From positions 1-9,258 of the forward strand of contig JAAZOZ010000132.1 in assembly GCA_012797505.1 (NCBI GenBank): a DNA stretch of 9,258 nucleotides, read 5' to 3'. The DNA is from Smithella sp. GTDB taxonomy: Bacteria; Desulfobacterota; Syntrophia; Syntrophales; Smithellaceae. How positions within the stretch are numbered: the stretch's first letter is position 1; the number at the start of each line of letters is the position of its first letter. Shown piece by piece: positions 1-6,043 of the stretch. Position numbers and translations under genes: made by a program. The notes under the pieces are model-generated. The model was not told where the DNA came from and did no database searches. It saw nothing but the letters and a program-made list of their open reading frames with translations.

Positions 1-425
1 AGCGACCTTTTGCGGATAAACCAGTGGTTGATGACGGTGGTGGCCGACAGGAACTCGGCGAAAGCGAGCCCGAGGCCTCCCATCACTCCGAAAAAGAGAT
101 AAACCTGCCAGATTTCGCGAACCTGGGACATGCCCAGCAGACCCAGCGCCGCAATGACATTGCCCAGCACAATGTTTTTCCGGGCTCCGAAACGGGCGAC
201 GGTAACGCCCGCCAGCGGCCCCAGCATGCCGCCGATGATGAGAAACAGCGTATAGGGGCCGGACAGGGCCGAGCGGCTCCATCCGAAAGATTCGCCCATT
301 GACGGCAGAAAGACGCCGAAGGCGTACGTGACATTCCCGCAGATGGCCCCGTAGGCCAGCATGACGCCCGCCAGTGTTGTCCAGCCCGAAAAAGCCGGCT
401 GCGTTGATGGTGATGAATGGATCAT
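1..425 (-). CDS. MFS transporter, N-terminal part (cut by window edge)
   Basis: This is the first 141 codons of a Major Facilitator Superfamily secondary transporter, an inner-membrane protein that would move a small solute, probably an organic anion. Translating the minus strand from the ATG at 425-423 gives hydrophobic stretches at about residues 17-40, 56-75, 85-100 and 107-130, matching MFS helices 1-4. Residues 71-83 (LAGVTVARFGARK) are a form of the MFS loop 2-3 motif A. Residues 133-141 (NHWFIRKRS) resemble the segment after helix 4 in the monocarboxylate/oxalate-formate-like (MCT/OFA) branch of MFS. The start has a modest Shine-Dalgarno-like GGG about 7 bases upstream and a strong promoter about 35 bases upstream. 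The gene is a single unit divergent from the gene at 614. The family call is firm; the substrate cannot be read from this fragment, and the C-terminal two thirds lie outside the window. Confidence 0.85.
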   Translation of the reverse strand, partial: MIHSSPSTQPAFSGWTTLAGVMLAYGAICGNVTYAFGVFLPSMGESFGWSRSALSGPYTLFLIIGGMLGPLAGVTVARFGARKNIVLGNVIAALGLLGMSQVREIWQVYLFFGVMGGLGLAFAEFLSATTVINHWFIRKRS

Positions 426-458
426 GCAGATCCCTGCTTGCCTGCCTTTATGAAAATA

Positions 459-487
459 ACTATAGGAAGAACGCCCGCGTCTGTCAA
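459..487 (-). promoter_or_regulatory. Sigma70-type promoter of the MFS gene
   Basis: On the minus strand, TTGACA (487-482) and TATAGT (464-459) are separated by exactly 17 bases. The predicted transcript start near 452 leaves a leader of about 27 bases before the MFS start codon. The core and part of the spacer are nearly identical to the promoter at 3889-3917. Confidence 0.75.
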
Positions 488-529
488 TAAATAAGCATAA
501 GCTCTTGATATTGCTCATATTATTTTGAA

Positions 530-558
530 TTCCCAAAGAAGGAGAAAAAGGTTACAAT
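530..558 (+). promoter_or_regulatory. Possible promoter of the amidohydrolase/C39 gene
   Basis: TTCCCA (530-535, 4 of 6 to the -35 consensus) and TACAAT (553-558, 5 of 6 to the -10 consensus) are 17 bases apart. Transcription would start near 565, about 49 bases before the ATG at 614. The -35 match is weak, so this is tentative. If it is correct, the short in-frame ORF at 557-607 is not on the transcript. The rest of the 188-base gap 426-613 holds only the divergent MFS promoter and an AT-rich stretch at about 485-530. Confidence 0.35.
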
Positions 559-613
559 GCGTTCACGGCGGATCTGCCCTTGCAAGGCTTGCCGTCATCA
601 GGGGTAAAAGATT

Positions 614-1927
614 ATGACAGGATCGGATGTTCTGGTAGTGGTTGGCCACAGCGGCGTTGTGATTCCGCCGGAGATTTCTCTGGAGGACTTGACGGACGAG
701 TTTACCGCTTTGCTCAAAAACGTGGACTGGTACACGCAGTGGCTGTATGACTTTCGTGATATTCTGGGAAACCGTCAGTTGGTTTTTCCCTGCTGCAGCA
801 TTCTGCTGGATGCCAACCGCGATCCCGCCGATCTGGACGAAGCCGTGCCGGTTCGGGACGTTTTCGGCCGCCCGATTTACCGCAGCGCCTATGAGCCTTC
901 GCCGTCCATGCGGGCGGCCTGGTCGGACAAGTATCTGAAACCTTTCCACCGCGGCATCGAAGAAAATATTTCCGCGGGCGCCGGCCTTCTCTTTGACGGC
1001 CATTCAACCGTCACCGCCCGCGGCGTGGCCGCCAACCAGATCGATCTGATGAATTTTCAGCATACGGACCGCGAGGAAAAGGCGCTGTACTACTGTCCGG
1101 ACGTCATCGTGGAAACATACGCCGAGGAACTGCGCAAGCGGCTGCCCGACGCGCTGGTGACGGTGAACGCTTCGGAATATGTGGCGGTGCACGGTCATAT
1201 CTGCGCCGCGCACTCGGTCAATGCCGTCAAAAGGGTCGGCGCGCGTGCTCCGGCCTTCATTCAGGAAACCAACGAAAACCTCTATAAGAACAGCGACGGG
1301 ACGCCGAATGTCGGCCAGATCAACCGGCTGAGGCGCGCGTTTGCCGAATCGCTCGCGCAGACGCTTCAGTCGCTTCAGGAATCACAGAAAGTCACGATGA
1401 TCGATCTGCACCTGGGCAAGCAGGTTTACGACTATGACTGCGGCGTGCAGGCGCTTCAGACGGTGATGACGTATTACGGCGTGGAGGTGGACCGCGACGA
1501 GCTGATGCAGACGCTCGGCACGACGGAGGAAAGCGGCACGCCGCCCAAGGCCATGATCGCGGCCGCGCAGCATTACGGCTTTGAAGTCAAATCGGGAACG
1601 CAGTGGTCGCTCAACCAGGTGAAGCAGTTCGTGGATGCGGGCACGCCGGTCATCGTTCTCCTGCAGGCCTGGGCGGAGCGCTACATGACCCTCGATGACT
1701 GGCGCAGCGACTGGGACAACGGCCATTACGCCATTGTGATCGGCCTCAACAAGGACGTGCTGCTGTTCGAGGATCCGGCCACCATTCGCCGCACCTGGCT
1801 GCGCGAGCGGGAGTTTCTGGCGCGCTGGCACGATATGGATGTGAAGACCGGAGAGAAATACGAGCATTTCGGCATGGTGCTTCTGGGGAAACAGCCTGCG
1901 AAGCTGTCGCTGGAGCATATGGACTGA
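614..1927 (+). CDS. N-formylglutamate amidohydrolase-like / C39-like cysteine peptidase fusion
   Basis: This 437-aa protein has two enzyme-like domains in one frame. Residues about 5-250 resemble the N-formylglutamate amidohydrolase (FGase) family, zinc enzymes that cleave N-acyl amino acids. Visible signatures are GHSG (11-14), NRDP (68-71), a GRPIYR segment (85-90), FDGHS (127-131) and QETNENLY (217-224), which matches the family's QxExNxxxY block. Residues about 263-425 resemble C39-type cysteine peptidases: Gln270 six residues before Cys276 in a DCG motif (oxyanion-hole Gln and nucleophile), then His371 (GHYAIVIG) and Asp387 (EDPA). Thus both active sites look complete. There is no signal peptide or membrane segment, and no ABC-transporter part as in bacteriocin-exporting C39 proteins, so it is probably cytoplasmic. 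The ATG at 614 is the only sensible start because an in-frame TAA lies at 605-607; AGGGG at 600-604 is the likely ribosome binding site. The gene stands alone, so the substrate is unknown; processing of a formylated or acylated peptide is only a guess. Confidence 0.75.
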   Translation: MTGSDVLVVVGHSGVVIPPEISLEDLTDEFTALLKNVDWYTQWLYDFRDILGNRQLVFPCCSILLDANRDPADLDEAVPVRDVFGRPIYRSAYEPSPSMRAAWSDKYLKPFHRGIEENISAGAGLLFDGHSTVTARGVAANQIDLMNFQHTDREEKALYYCPDVIVETYAEELRKRLPDALVTVNASEYVAVHGHICAAHSVNAVKRVGARAPAFIQETNENLYKNSDGTPNVGQINRLRRAFAESLAQTLQSLQESQKVTMIDLHLGKQVYDYDCGVQALQTVMTYYGVEVDRDELMQTLGTTEESGTPPKAMIAAAQHYGFEVKSGTQWSLNQVKQFVDAGTPVIVLLQAWAERYMTLDDWRSDWDNGHYAIVIGLNKDVLLFEDPATIRRTWLREREFLARWHDMDVKTGEKYEHFGMVLLGKQPAKLSLEHMD

Positions 1928-1941
1928 CGACGCCGCGCGGG

Positions 1942-3765
1942 CTACATTTCCACCCGTGTCACGATCCCCTGCAGGCGGCTGGGCGGCAGCTTGCTGAACT
2001 GAACGAAGTTGGGCGAAATCCGCTTGATCAGACTGAAGACGCCCCAGATGGGATTGCGTGTGACAATATCCTCCACGCCGTAAAAGATGACCTTTTCCTG
2101 AATGCCCTGCTCCTTGATCAACGCCTCGATATCCAGAACTTCCCGGTAACCGGCTTCGATTTCAAGAGCTTCGAGGCCCGGCCCCAGATCCGGCTTGTGA
2201 TGAACCGCAACGCCGTAGGGTTCATCGGTGCGGTTGATCGAAATCAGGATGTTGCGCTCGTAGATGATGTTGCTGCGAAAAATGCTGTGGACAATGTAAG
2301 GAGAGATCATCTGGGTTCCCCGGCAGAAAAACAGGGCCGCGCCAAGAATATTTCTCCCTTTGGCGTAGATCTGCTGATAGCTGATAAAAAAAGTTTCCCA
2401 ATCCAGCGGACGCAGCGCCTTGAAAAGGCGTTTCTGCCCTTTCGTCCAGATGAGAATTGTCGTCAGAGGGACGGCGGCCAGGATGAGCGACCAGTAGGCG
2501 CCATGGGGCAGTTTGCTCAGCGTGGACAGGAAATACGCAAAGGCGATGCCGGTGATGAAGACGGCGGCCGGCAGTTTCCATCGCATCTTTTTAATCTGTG
2601 AGAAGATCAGGATCATCATCAGACCGGTAATGGTCATCGATCCGGTTACTGCCATGCCGTAGGCCGCGGCGAGGTTCTCCGATTTCTGGAAAAGAAGGAT
2701 CATGAAAATGACCGCGATCATGAGAGTCCAGCTCACAAACGGAATGTGGATCTGCGATTTGATCCGGCTCGACGTGTAGTCCACCTTCATCAGCGGCAGA
2801 ATCCGTGTGGTGATGCCCTGGTAAACGATGGAAAAGGTTCCGCTGATAATCGACTGGGATGCGATGATGGTGGCCAGAAAGGTCAACAGGAGAAACGGGA
2901 TATAGAGAAACGCCGCCTGATGCCGCACCATGCCGAACAGCAGGTACTTGACGTCCGGATGGGTGACGGCAAAGACGCCCTGCCCCATGTAGTTAAGGAG
3001 AAGCGCGCCAAACACAAAGTACCAGGCGTGCAGGATGGGCTTTCTCCCCAGATGGCCCATGTCGGCATACAGGGCTTCGCCGCCCGTGGCGCACAGGATG
3101 ACCTCGGAAAGGACGAAAAATCCGGCCAGCCCGTTTTCCGAAAGAAAAACAAAAGCGTAGTAGGGATTGACGGCCTTGAAAATGCCCGGCATGGCGGTGA
3201 TGGAAACCAGCCCCGTGATGGCCAGGCAGGAAAACCAGACGACCATGACCGGACCGAAAATTCCGGCGACTTTGTCCACTCCCCGGGATTGAAGAGAAAA
3301 AAGCCCGATCGCGATAAGAACGGCGATCAGTATCAGAATTTCCCAGCGCACATTCTCCAGGCCGGGAACCAGCAGGATGCCTTCCACGGCGGACATGAGA
3401 GTAATGGCAGGGGTGATGACGCCGTCTCCCAGCAAGAGCGAAACCCCGACGAACGCCAGAAATCCTGCAAAAGCCAGCTTGCGGCCGGGTTTGAGCGCTC
3501 TGCGCAGGATTTCACGCAGCATGATCTCTCCTCCCTGCCCCTTGTAGGAGAGGCTCATGGCCAGCCAGGCGTATTCGCCCGTGACGAGAATCAGAAGGGT
3601 CCAGACCACCAGGGAAAGAATTCCCAGAATGCTGGCCTCGGTTCTCGGCGTCAGCGCAAAGACGACGGTCAGGGTATAAATGGGGCTTGTGCCGATGTCG
3701 CCGAACACAATGCCCATGGAACGGACCACGCCGCTCCAGAAAGGTTCCTTCCTGTGGTTTGTCAC
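1942..3765 (-). CDS. kup: KUP/HAK/KT family potassium uptake protein
   Basis: This is a Kup-type K+ transporter, which imports potassium at the inner membrane, in characterised members probably with protons. It has about twelve hydrophobic segments followed by a hydrophilic C-terminal region of roughly 150 residues, and a length of 607 aa close to E. coli Kup (622). Family signatures include GDIGTSPIYT (residues 22-31), the YKGQGG loop (about 74-79), GDGVITPA (113-120) and TGGEALYADMGH (227-238). The frame stays open to a GTG at 3798, but the GTG at 3765-3763 is preferred because GAGG (3777-3774) sits 8 bases upstream in a GAGGGGGGG run, whereas the upper start has no such site. The gene converges on the amidohydrolase fusion with only 14 bases between stop codons, and is divergent from the yjgR-like gene. 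Its promoter is not clear: TTGACC at 3817-3812 has only a poor -10 partner. No frameshift or missing motif was seen. Confidence 0.95.
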   Translation of the reverse strand: MTNHRKEPFWSGVVRSMGIVFGDIGTSPIYTLTVVFALTPRTEASILGILSLVVWTLLILVTGEYAWLAMSLSYKGQGGEIMLREILRRALKPGRKLAFAGFLAFVGVSLLLGDGVITPAITLMSAVEGILLVPGLENVRWEILILIAVLIAIGLFSLQSRGVDKVAGIFGPVMVVWFSCLAITGLVSITAMPGIFKAVNPYYAFVFLSENGLAGFFVLSEVILCATGGEALYADMGHLGRKPILHAWYFVFGALLLNYMGQGVFAVTHPDVKYLLFGMVRHQAAFLYIPFLLLTFLATIIASQSIISGTFSIVYQGITTRILPLMKVDYTSSRIKSQIHIPFVSWTLMIAVIFMILLFQKSENLAAAYGMAVTGSMTITGLMMILIFSQIKKMRWKLPAAVFITGIAFAYFLSTLSKLPHGAYWSLILAAVPLTTILIWTKGQKRLFKALRPLDWETFFISYQQIYAKGRNILGAALFFCRGTQMISPYIVHSIFRSNIIYERNILISINRTDEPYGVAVHHKPDLGPGLEALEIEAGYREVLDIEALIKEQGIQEKVIFYGVEDIVTRNPIWGVFSLIKRISPNFVQFSKLPPSRLQGIVTRVEM

Positions 3766-3768
3766 ATA

Positions 3769-3777
3769 CCCCCCCTC
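3769..3777 (-). promoter_or_regulatory. Shine-Dalgarno site that decides the kup start
   Basis: On the minus strand GAGGGGGGG lies just before TAT-GTG. The GAGG core is 8 bases from the GTG at 3765-3763. An ATG overlaps that GTG but is followed at once by TGA, so GTG is the usable start. Confidence 0.7.
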
Positions 3778-3825
3778 AATTTGAGCCTGCCTTACCACTG
3801 AAAAACCGGGCGGTCAAGCGCGGTG

Positions 3826-3850
3826 AAGGGCCCCGGCGCCGGGCTTTTTT
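3826..3850 (+). terminator. GC-rich hairpin followed by six T
   Basis: A perfect 12-bp palindrome (CCCGGCGCCGGG, 3832-3843) is followed by C and six T (3845-3850). With one bulged C, the stem extends outward by pairing AAGGG with the T-run. This looks like an intrinsic terminator reading rightwards, yet no plus-strand gene lies immediately upstream. It may stop read-through transcripts antisense to kup before they reach the next promoter. On the other strand it would sit in the kup leader. Confidence 0.5.
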
Positions 3851-3888
3851 GCTGGTTTTTCCGGATGGTCCCGCTCTTCGAATGGTCA

Positions 3889-3917
3889 TTGACAGACGGC
3901 CGGATTCTTTCTATAGT
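3889..3917 (+). promoter_or_regulatory. Near-consensus sigma70 promoter of the yjgR-like gene
   Basis: TTGACA (3889-3894) and TATAGT (3912-3917) are separated by exactly 17 bases. The predicted transcript start near 3924 gives a leader of about 49 bases before the ATG at 3973. This position argues against the upstream in-frame start at 3823, which would lie before the promoter. Confidence 0.8.
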
Positions 3918-3972
3918 TGAGCCTGCAAGATTGAACCGATTCATCCGTAAAAATTTATTTCAGGGGGCTGTC

Positions 3973-5508
3973 ATGACCGCGGAGCTTTGCATCGCAAAAT
4001 CCGGAGAAAAGGAAATTCTTCTGCTGCCCGCCATGGCCAACCGCCACGGGCTCATTACCGGCGCGACCGGCACCGGGAAAACCGTCACGCTGCAAAAGAT
4101 GGCCGAGTCCTTCGCGTCTATCGGCGTGCCGGTCTTTCTGGCCGACGTCAAGGGAGACCTCTCCGGCATCGGGGCGGCGGGTGTTGCTTCCGAGAAATTG
4201 ATGAAGCGGCTGGAGGGGATCGGCGTCACGGAATTCCACCCGCGCGCCAACACCGCCGTGTTCTGGGATGTGTTCGGGGAAAAAGGGCACCCGGTGCGCG
4301 CCACGGTCTCCGACATGGGGCCGATGCTGCTTTCGAGGCTGCTCAATCTCAATGACACACAGACCGGCGTGCTGACGCTGGTTTTCAAGATCGCCGACGA
4401 CAACGGCCTGCTGCTTTTGGATCTGAAGGACCTGCGGGCCATGATTCAGTTTGTGGGCGACAACGCCAAACAGTTCACCACGGAATACGGGAACATCTCG
4501 GCGGCGTCCGTCGGCGCGATCCAGCGGGGGCTTTTGACGCTGGACGAGCAGGGCGGCGACAAGTTTTTCGGCGAACCGATGCTGAACATTGCCGATTGGA
4601 TGCAGACCGACACGGAGGGGCGGGGCGTGGTCAACGTGCTGGCCGCCGACAAGCTGTACAACAATCCCAAACTTTACTCCACTTTTCTCCTGTGGATGCT
4701 GGCCGAACTTTTTGAGCAGCTGCCGGAAGCGGGGGATGTCGAAAAGCCAAAACTGGTGTTCTTTTTTGACGAAGCCCACCTGCTGTTTAACGACGCGCCG
4801 GCTGCGCTTCTGGAAAAGATCGAGCAGGTGGTGCGGCTGATCCGCTCCAAGGGGGTGGGCGTGTATTTCGTGACGCAAAATCCGCTGGACATTCCGGAAA
4901 GCGTCCTGGGACAGCTGGGAAACCGCGTCCAGCACGCCCTGCGCGCCTTCACGCCGCGCGATCAGAAAGCGGTCAAGACGGCGGCGGAGACCATGCGGCC
5001 CAACCCCGCTTTCAATACGGCGGATGTGATTATGGAGCTGGGCGTCGGGGAGGCGCTGATTTCTTTCCTGGATGAAAAAGGACGACCGGCGCAGGTGGAA
5101 AGATCTTTTGTCATCGCGCCCGGTTCCCGCCTCGGCGTGCTTACCGACGCCGAACGGCAGGCGGCCATTCAGCGGTCCACGGTTTTCGGGCGCTATGAAA
5201 AAGCGCTGGACCGGGAATCCGCCTACGAAAAGCTGCGCGCCTCCGTTGCGGAAGAGAAGGCTCCGGCAAAGCCGCAGGCTCCAGCCGGAAAAGTTCCGGC
5301 CGGCAAGCCCGAACCGGAGGCGCAGGGCGGCGGCATTCTGGGCGGCGCCTTGGGAGACTTGCTGTTCGGACGCACCGGACCGCGCGGTGGAAAAACAGAC
5401 GGCCTGGTTCAGGCCTCGGCCAAGAGTCTGGCGCGGACGATCGGATCAACCGTCGGACGCCAGATTGTCCGCGGGGTCCTGGGGTCTCTGCTGGGCGGAA
5501 AAAAATAA
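3973..5508 (+). CDS. yjgR: HerA-like ATPase of the DUF853/YjgR family
   Basis: This 511-aa P-loop ATPase belongs to the HerA/FtsK-like clan; E. coli YjgR is about 500 aa. Its physiological role is not established, although relation to HerA suggests DNA or nucleoprotein translocation. Walker A is GATGTGKT (residues 30-37) within the typical block NRHGLITG..., followed by ADVKGDLSG (57-65). Walker B is LVFFFDEAH (261-269, Asp266 and Glu267), and TQNP (301-304) fits the sensor position. A Pro/Ala/Lys-rich linker (about 428-450) leads to a Gly-rich conserved C-terminus ending GSLLGGKK. The frame is open to an ATG at 3823, but the ATG at 3973 is chosen because AGGGGG (3962-3967) lies 5 bases upstream, the promoter is at 3889-3917, and the protein then begins like YjgR. 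It is a single transcription unit, divergent from kup and convergent with the 88-aa gene. It appears intact. Unlike HerA in HerA-NurA pairs, it has no nuclease neighbour here. Confidence 0.93.
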   Translation: MTAELCIAKSGEKEILLLPAMANRHGLITGATGTGKTVTLQKMAESFASIGVPVFLADVKGDLSGIGAAGVASEKLMKRLEGIGVTEFHPRANTAVFWDVFGEKGHPVRATVSDMGPMLLSRLLNLNDTQTGVLTLVFKIADDNGLLLLDLKDLRAMIQFVGDNAKQFTTEYGNISAASVGAIQRGLLTLDEQGGDKFFGEPMLNIADWMQTDTEGRGVVNVLAADKLYNNPKLYSTFLLWMLAELFEQLPEAGDVEKPKLVFFFDEAHLLFNDAPAALLEKIEQVVRLIRSKGVGVYFVTQNPLDIPESVLGQLGNRVQHALRAFTPRDQKAVKTAAETMRPNPAFNTADVIMELGVGEALISFLDEKGRPAQVERSFVIAPGSRLGVLTDAERQAAIQRSTVFGRYEKALDRESAYEKLRASVAEEKAPAKPQAPAGKVPAGKPEPEAQGGGILGGALGDLLFGRTGPRGGKTDGLVQASAKSLARTIGSTVGRQIVRGVLGSLLGGKK

Positions 5509-5546
5509 CCGCGCGCCGCAGCATGATCCGGTCGGGTTATTTTTTT
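5499..5546. terminator. Bidirectional terminator shared by convergent genes
   Basis: A perfect 12-bp inverted repeat (AAAAAAATAACC at 5499-5510 and its complement at 5535-5546) flanks a 24-base GC-rich loop. Read in either direction it gives a stem followed by a run of seven T. The TAA stop codons of the yjgR-like gene (5506-5508) and of the minus-strand 88-aa gene (5539-5537) both lie inside the arms, each preceded by Lys codons. Confidence 0.75.
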
Positions 5547-5803
5547 GCCGGTTTCTTTTTGGCAGCCGGCTTCGGAGGGGCTTTTTTTACGGCCGGCTTT
5601 TTGGCAGCCGGTTTTTCTTTCTTCACCGCGGTTTTTTTCTTGGGTGCGGCGGCTGCCTTTTTCGATAGCCGGGGGCCTTTATTAACCATGAGTTCTTCGC
5701 AGCAGATCAGATCGGCAAAAGCGCACCCGCATTCCTCATCCACAATGACTGAAAGTCCGCATACCTCACAATTTAAAACATCACCGGGCTTTACCTTTGA
5801 CAT
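5537..5803 (-). CDS. Small protein: desulforedoxin-like Cys knuckle plus histone H1-like basic tail
   Basis: This 88-aa protein has two parts. Residues 1-42 carry six cysteines: CEVC (12-15), CGC (25-27) and CC (34-35) within ICCEELM. The CxxC...CC(x)ELM layout resembles desulforedoxin and the N-terminal domain of desulfoferrodoxin, which bind one iron (or zinc) with four Cys; the extra CGC is unusual. Residues 45-88 are almost wholly Lys, Ala and Pro, with AAKK/AVKK-type repeats as in histone H1-like bacterial proteins. The start has an excellent AGGAGG (5817-5812) 8 bases upstream and a good promoter, so the gene is very likely real despite its low-complexity tail. It converges on the yjgR-like gene and diverges from the cyclase. 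A metal-binding, nucleic-acid-associated protein is a reasonable inference; whether it carries iron or zinc, and its function, cannot be read. Lys/Pro-rich tails also occur in ribosome-associated proteins. Confidence 0.8.
   Translation of the reverse strand: MSKVKPGDVLNCEVCGLSVIVDEECGCAFADLICCEELMVNKGPRLSKKAAAAPKKKTAVKKEKPAAKKPAVKKAPPKPAAKKKPAKK
5556..5611. repeat. 14-bp direct repeat within the basic-tail coding region
   Basis: TTTTTGGCAGCCGG occurs at 5556-5569 and again at 5598-5611, 42 bases (14 codons) apart and therefore in the same frame. On the minus strand it encodes the Pro-Ala-Ala-Lys units of the H1-like tail. The tail may expand or shrink by slippage or recombination between copies. 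Confidence 0.7.
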
Positions 5804-5866
5804 TTGCAGTTCCTCCTCGTTGTTTATGAGTTTTCCCTTCCGATTCTGACGTATCCGATGGGTTTA

Positions 5867-5895
5867 TTTGTAGTGCAAAACCGGTTTTCTTTCAA
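5867..5895 (-). promoter_or_regulatory. Promoter of the 88-aa metal-knuckle gene with palindrome in spacer
   Basis: On the minus strand TTGAAA (5895-5890, 5 of 6 to consensus) and TACAAA (5872-5867, 4 of 6) are 17 bases apart. Transcription would start near 5860, about 57 bases before the start codon. The spacer holds the perfect palindrome AAAACCGGTTTT (5877-5888), a possible operator. Confidence 0.6.
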
Positions 5896-5910
5896 GCGTT
5901 GAATGCACGG

Positions 5911-5932
5911 GGACGCTTTTTTATGAGCGTCC
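5911..5932. repeat. 6-bp inverted repeat in the divergent intergenic region
   Basis: GGACGC (5911-5916) and GCGTCC (5927-5932) flank a 10-base AT-rich loop. It lies between the two divergent promoters and could be a regulator site or a small hairpin. It is short enough to be chance. Confidence 0.35.
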
Positions 5933-5989
5933 GCGCTTCCCTGGCCGACGGATCGGGGAACGGTAAAGCGCGCCAAATCAAAGGACATC

Positions 5990-6017
5990 TTGACTTTACA
6001 GGCCTCTCTGGTATGAT
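5990..6017 (+). promoter_or_regulatory. Sigma70-type promoter of the cyclase-alr operon
   Basis: TTGACT (5990-5995) and TATGAT (6012-6017), each 5 of 6 to consensus, are 16 bases apart. The transcript would start near 6024, leaving a leader of only about 20 bases that contains the AAGGAG ribosome binding site (6030-6035). Confidence 0.7.
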
Positions 6018-6043
6018 TTTCGCCCGAAGAAGGAGAGGCAGGC

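Noticed and set aside
83..334. Minus-strand 83-codon ORF
   Set aside because: It overlaps the MFS gene in another frame on the same strand; the MFS frame has membrane helices and family motifs.
2746..3801. Long plus-strand ORF of 351 codons opposite kup
   Set aside because: It lies wholly antisense to the well-supported kup gene, is highly polar with no recognisable motif, and has no ribosome binding site. It is a shadow of the codon use of kup.
3823..3972. Fifty-codon N-terminal extension of the yjgR-like gene
   Set aside because: A near-consensus promoter (3889-3917) lies inside it, the extension does not resemble the family, and the ATG at 3973 has a good ribosome binding site.
3766..3972. 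Possible c-di-AMP riboswitch upstream of kup
   Set aside because: Potassium transporter genes are sometimes controlled this way, but I could not find the conserved core elements of that riboswitch class, and the space between the genes is largely taken by other signals.
3955..4935. Minus-strand ORF of 326 codons
   Set aside because: It is antisense to the yjgR-like ATPase, whose Walker motifs are clear. Its product is rich in His, Gln and Arg, as expected of a mirror-frame artefact.
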